Assembly: GCA_023450745.1 (NCBI GenBank)
Contig: JAEXGR010000083.1
Span: 1 to 22,118 of the forward strand
DNA length: 22,118 nucleotides
Reading direction: 5' to 3'
Source: Synergistota bacterium
GTDB taxonomy: Bacteria > Synergistota > Synergistia > Synergistales > Synergistaceae
Part shown: positions 20,886-22,118 of the stretch, piece after piece
Layout of the letters: every line of letters starts with the position of its first letter
Numbering within the stretch: the stretch's first letter is position 1
Made by a program: the position numbers and the translations under genes
The notes under the pieces: generated by a model
Told to the model about the DNA's origin: nothing
What the model saw: only the letters and a program-made list of their open reading frames with translations
Database searches by the model: none

Positions 20886-21740
20886 TTAAGACTGTGAATC
20901 GCCCTTCTCGATTTCGCCAACCAGCTCAATAACGTTGGTGAAGTCTATCGCGTTCTGCTTGGTAATGACCGGGCGGCCGGAGGTAGCCTCAATGGATTTT
21001 CTCGCGTCTCCGGCAACAGCCCCGCCCTTTTGTGCCAGCTGAACATTTTCGTCAAAAGTTTCCGGCTTGAGGGTCTTTGAAAATTCTGTTGTCGTTGCTT
21101 CGGCCAACATATTCAGCACAAGCTCCAAGTCGCTCATATTGTCGCGGAGGTTTTCCTTCTTAAGGCCTTTGAGATTCTTATACTGGCGTGTAGTCATGCC
21201 AGTCCACGCCTTGGTGATCTCATCGGTGAGGATGGCGTACTCCATGCCCTTCTGCACACCGCGAGCGTCCCACTCTGTAGTCAGGTCATTACGGATGCGG
21301 ATCGATAACAGCCGCTGGTGAATCCATTCCTTCGTATAGCCCTTTTTCAGATATGTTTCAAAGGCGCGGTCGATGGCCAGTTCAGGATCTGCGGTTTCTT
21401 CAATCCGTTCCGCGCCGACGCGCGCGAGCCAGAGCTTAAAAGGTTCTGCTTTGGGAGAAGGGATAGACTGGATGATTCTAAGTATTTGTTCGGCATTCCC
21501 CGCAAGTGTTTTTCTGATTTTTCCTGTTTCTGTCAGCATTCCTATCTGGGGACAATTTGTCCCCAGATAGGCGGCAAGCTCATTGTCCCTCTTCCGCATT
21601 TTTTTGAGATAATCGGTGGGATTTACGCTGTCAGTTAGCGCCCCCACAATATCCACAACGGAGAAGTACCACTCTTCCTCTGTCTCCATCCAGACGGAGC
21701 GTATCTTTTTATTCTCGAAAATTGTTATTTTATTGGACAT
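20886..21740 (-). CDS. BRO-N/DinD-like phage antirepressor family protein
   Basis: A 284-residue protein with an N-terminal BRO-N-type DNA-binding region (IRSVWMETEEEWYFSVVDIV, then NPTDYLKKMRKRDNELAAYL). The central block is GTNCPQIGMLTETGKIRKTL and ILRIIQSIPSPKAEPFKLWL. The C-terminal half, GLKKENLRDNMSDLELVLNM, resembles E. coli DinD. Such proteins are phage antirepressors or SOS-linked accessory proteins; the exact role is unknown. The ATG at 21740 has GGAGGAGG at good spacing. It is a single gene flanked by 56-bp direct repeats and lies downstream of tRNA-Cys in the same direction. No integrase or other phage gene is visible, so it may be a cassette or element remnant. A 31-bp palindrome lies inside the gene. 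Confidence 0.85.
   Translation of the reverse strand: MSNKITIFENKKIRSVWMETEEEWYFSVVDIVGALTDSVNPTDYLKKMRKRDNELAAYLGTNCPQIGMLTETGKIRKTLAGNAEQILRIIQSIPSPKAEPFKLWLARVGAERIEETADPELAIDRAFETYLKKGYTKEWIHQRLLSIRIRNDLTTEWDARGVQKGMEYAILTDEITKAWTGMTTRQYKNLKGLKKENLRDNMSDLELVLNMLAEATTTEFSKTLKPETFDENVQLAQKGGAVAGDARKSIEATSGRPVITKQNAIDFTNVIELVGEIEKGDSQS
21541..21571. repeat. Perfect 31-bp palindrome inside the BRO coding sequence
   Basis: Arms of 15 bases (CCTATCTGGGGACAA and its exact complement) are separated by a single central T. It covers codons for YLGTNCPQIG. Such perfect symmetry is not required by the amino acids alone. Confidence 0.9.
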
Positions 21741-21791
21741 TAAGGTACCTCCTCCAAATGAAATAATAGCTTAATCGCTGTACCGTATAAT

Positions 21792-21847
21792 AGAGAAGAA
21801 AAATAAAAAATCCCTTGCTGTTGCAAGGGATTGTCTGCTTATTGGAG
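21792..21847. repeat. Right copy of the 56-bp repeat at tRNA-Cys
   Basis: A direct repeat of 20731-20786 with two C/T differences, both in the terminator stem-loop. It includes the tRNA-Cys 3' end. This copy is attached to the intact tRNA gene and looks ancestral. Confidence 0.9.
21800..21832 (-). terminator. Terminator of tRNA-Cys
   Basis: A perfect 10-bp stem AATCCCTTGC/GCAAGGGATT (21832-21809), AACA loop, followed by a T-run on the minus strand. It is ten bases past the CCA. Confidence 0.88.
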
Positions 21848-21916
21848 GCGGCACCCAGACTCGAACTGGGGATAAAGGATTTGCAGTCCTCTGCCTTACC
21901 ACTTGGCTATGCCGCC
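21843..21916 (-). tRNA. tRNA-Cys (GCA anticodon)
   Basis: A 74-base cloverleaf including encoded CCA. The acceptor stem is GGCGGCA/TGCCGCC with a U discriminator. The anticodon loop CTGCAAA sits on an AGGA/TCCT-containing stem, so the anticodon is GCA (cysteine). The T arm is CCCAG-TTCGAGT-CTGGG. A consensus promoter lies upstream and a terminator downstream. Confidence 0.96.
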
Positions 21917-21928
21917 GTAACGAGAGAA

Positions 21929-21957
21929 AGTATAGCAATCATGGAGGATGGTGTCAA
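21929..21957 (-). promoter_or_regulatory. Promoter of tRNA-Cys
   Basis: Perfect TTGACA (21957-21952), a 17-base spacer and TATACT (21934-21929) on the minus strand, ending 12 bases before the tRNA 5' end. Confidence 0.88.
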
Positions 21958-22034
21958 GGAAGCGGCGGGTAATTCGCGCCCTTTTATTCAAATTGTTAAT
22001 CTTCAAAGTAAAAGCGTCCCTTTCGAAGATCAGT

Positions 22035-22081
22035 GTTGCATTCAATCTGACGAATGAAGTTATTGCGTTTAATCTGACAAA
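22035..22081. repeat. Two short direct repeats, possible insertion-sequence end
   Basis: GTTGCATTCAATCTGACGAA (22035-22054) and ATTGCGTTTAATCTGACAAA (22062-22081) agree at 16 of 20 positions, spaced 27 bp. Tandem terminal repeats of about this size are typical of IS21-family ends, but no transposase is in view. The identity is a guess. Confidence 0.3.
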
Positions 22082-22118
22082 GCGACATAAGAAACAACTA
22101 ACAATTCCTTTCATCTCG

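Overview
The window reads like a stretch of chromosome from an anaerobic, amino-acid-fermenting bacterium with GC-rich coding sequence. Two in-frame UGA (selenocysteine) genes of the Stickland glycine reductase pathway (grdA, grdB) lie with grdE, grdX and a pathway-type thioredoxin. A non-Firmicute, Gram-negative-like set accompanies them: a Do/DegP periplasmic protease, a YqjD/YqjE-like membrane operon, and leuS-holA. The best guess is Synergistota (Synergistes/Cloacibacillus type). That assignment is inference from gene content, not a database match.

Layout. (1) 1-4072, minus strand: grdE-grdB, then, after a hairpin and an internal sigma70-like promoter, grdX-trxA-grdA (grdA is cut by the window start). 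A divergent CdaR/PucR-type regulator (4269-5432) faces away from this cluster across a shared promoter region with a leader hairpin. (2) 5433-5886: a gene-free stretch packed with nested inverted repeats, ending in a near-consensus promoter for leuS. (3) 5887-9323: leuS-holA, closed by a bidirectional terminator shared with rpsT on the other strand. (4) 9882-13020: the conserved rpmH-rnpA-yidD-yidC-jag cluster, here extended by an Lgt-like membrane protein. There is no dnaA or visible DnaA-box array. (5) 12989-15655, minus: a large Cache-degenerate GGDEF-EAL signalling protein, overlapping the Lgt-like gene tail to tail. (6) 15961-17490: an HtrA/Do protease with its own promoter and a strong terminator, followed by a MITE-like palindromic element with terminal inverted repeats and a possible TTA target duplication. 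(7) 17914-20439: a small hydrolase-family protein, a three-gene membrane operon resembling E. coli yqjD-yqjE-yqjK, and a GNAT-like protein. (8) 20731-21957: tRNA-Cys whose 3' end plus terminator (56 bp) is duplicated about 1 kb downstream, with a single BRO-N/DinD-like antirepressor gene between the two copies. This looks like a minimal cassette or remnant of a mobile element. Two short direct repeats at the far right may be an insertion-sequence end.

How the genes work together: the grd genes encode parts of the selenoenzyme system that reduces glycine to acetyl phosphate, using reducing equivalents delivered by the thioredoxin; the grdC/grdD and thioredoxin reductase partners are not in view. 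The rpmH-yidC block couples ribosome and tRNA maturation with membrane protein insertion. The accessory signals (nested palindromes, MITE, BRO cassette, IS-like repeats) cluster at gene borders. The most interesting are the BRO cassette between duplicated tRNA terminators and the perfect 31-bp palindrome inside its coding sequence.
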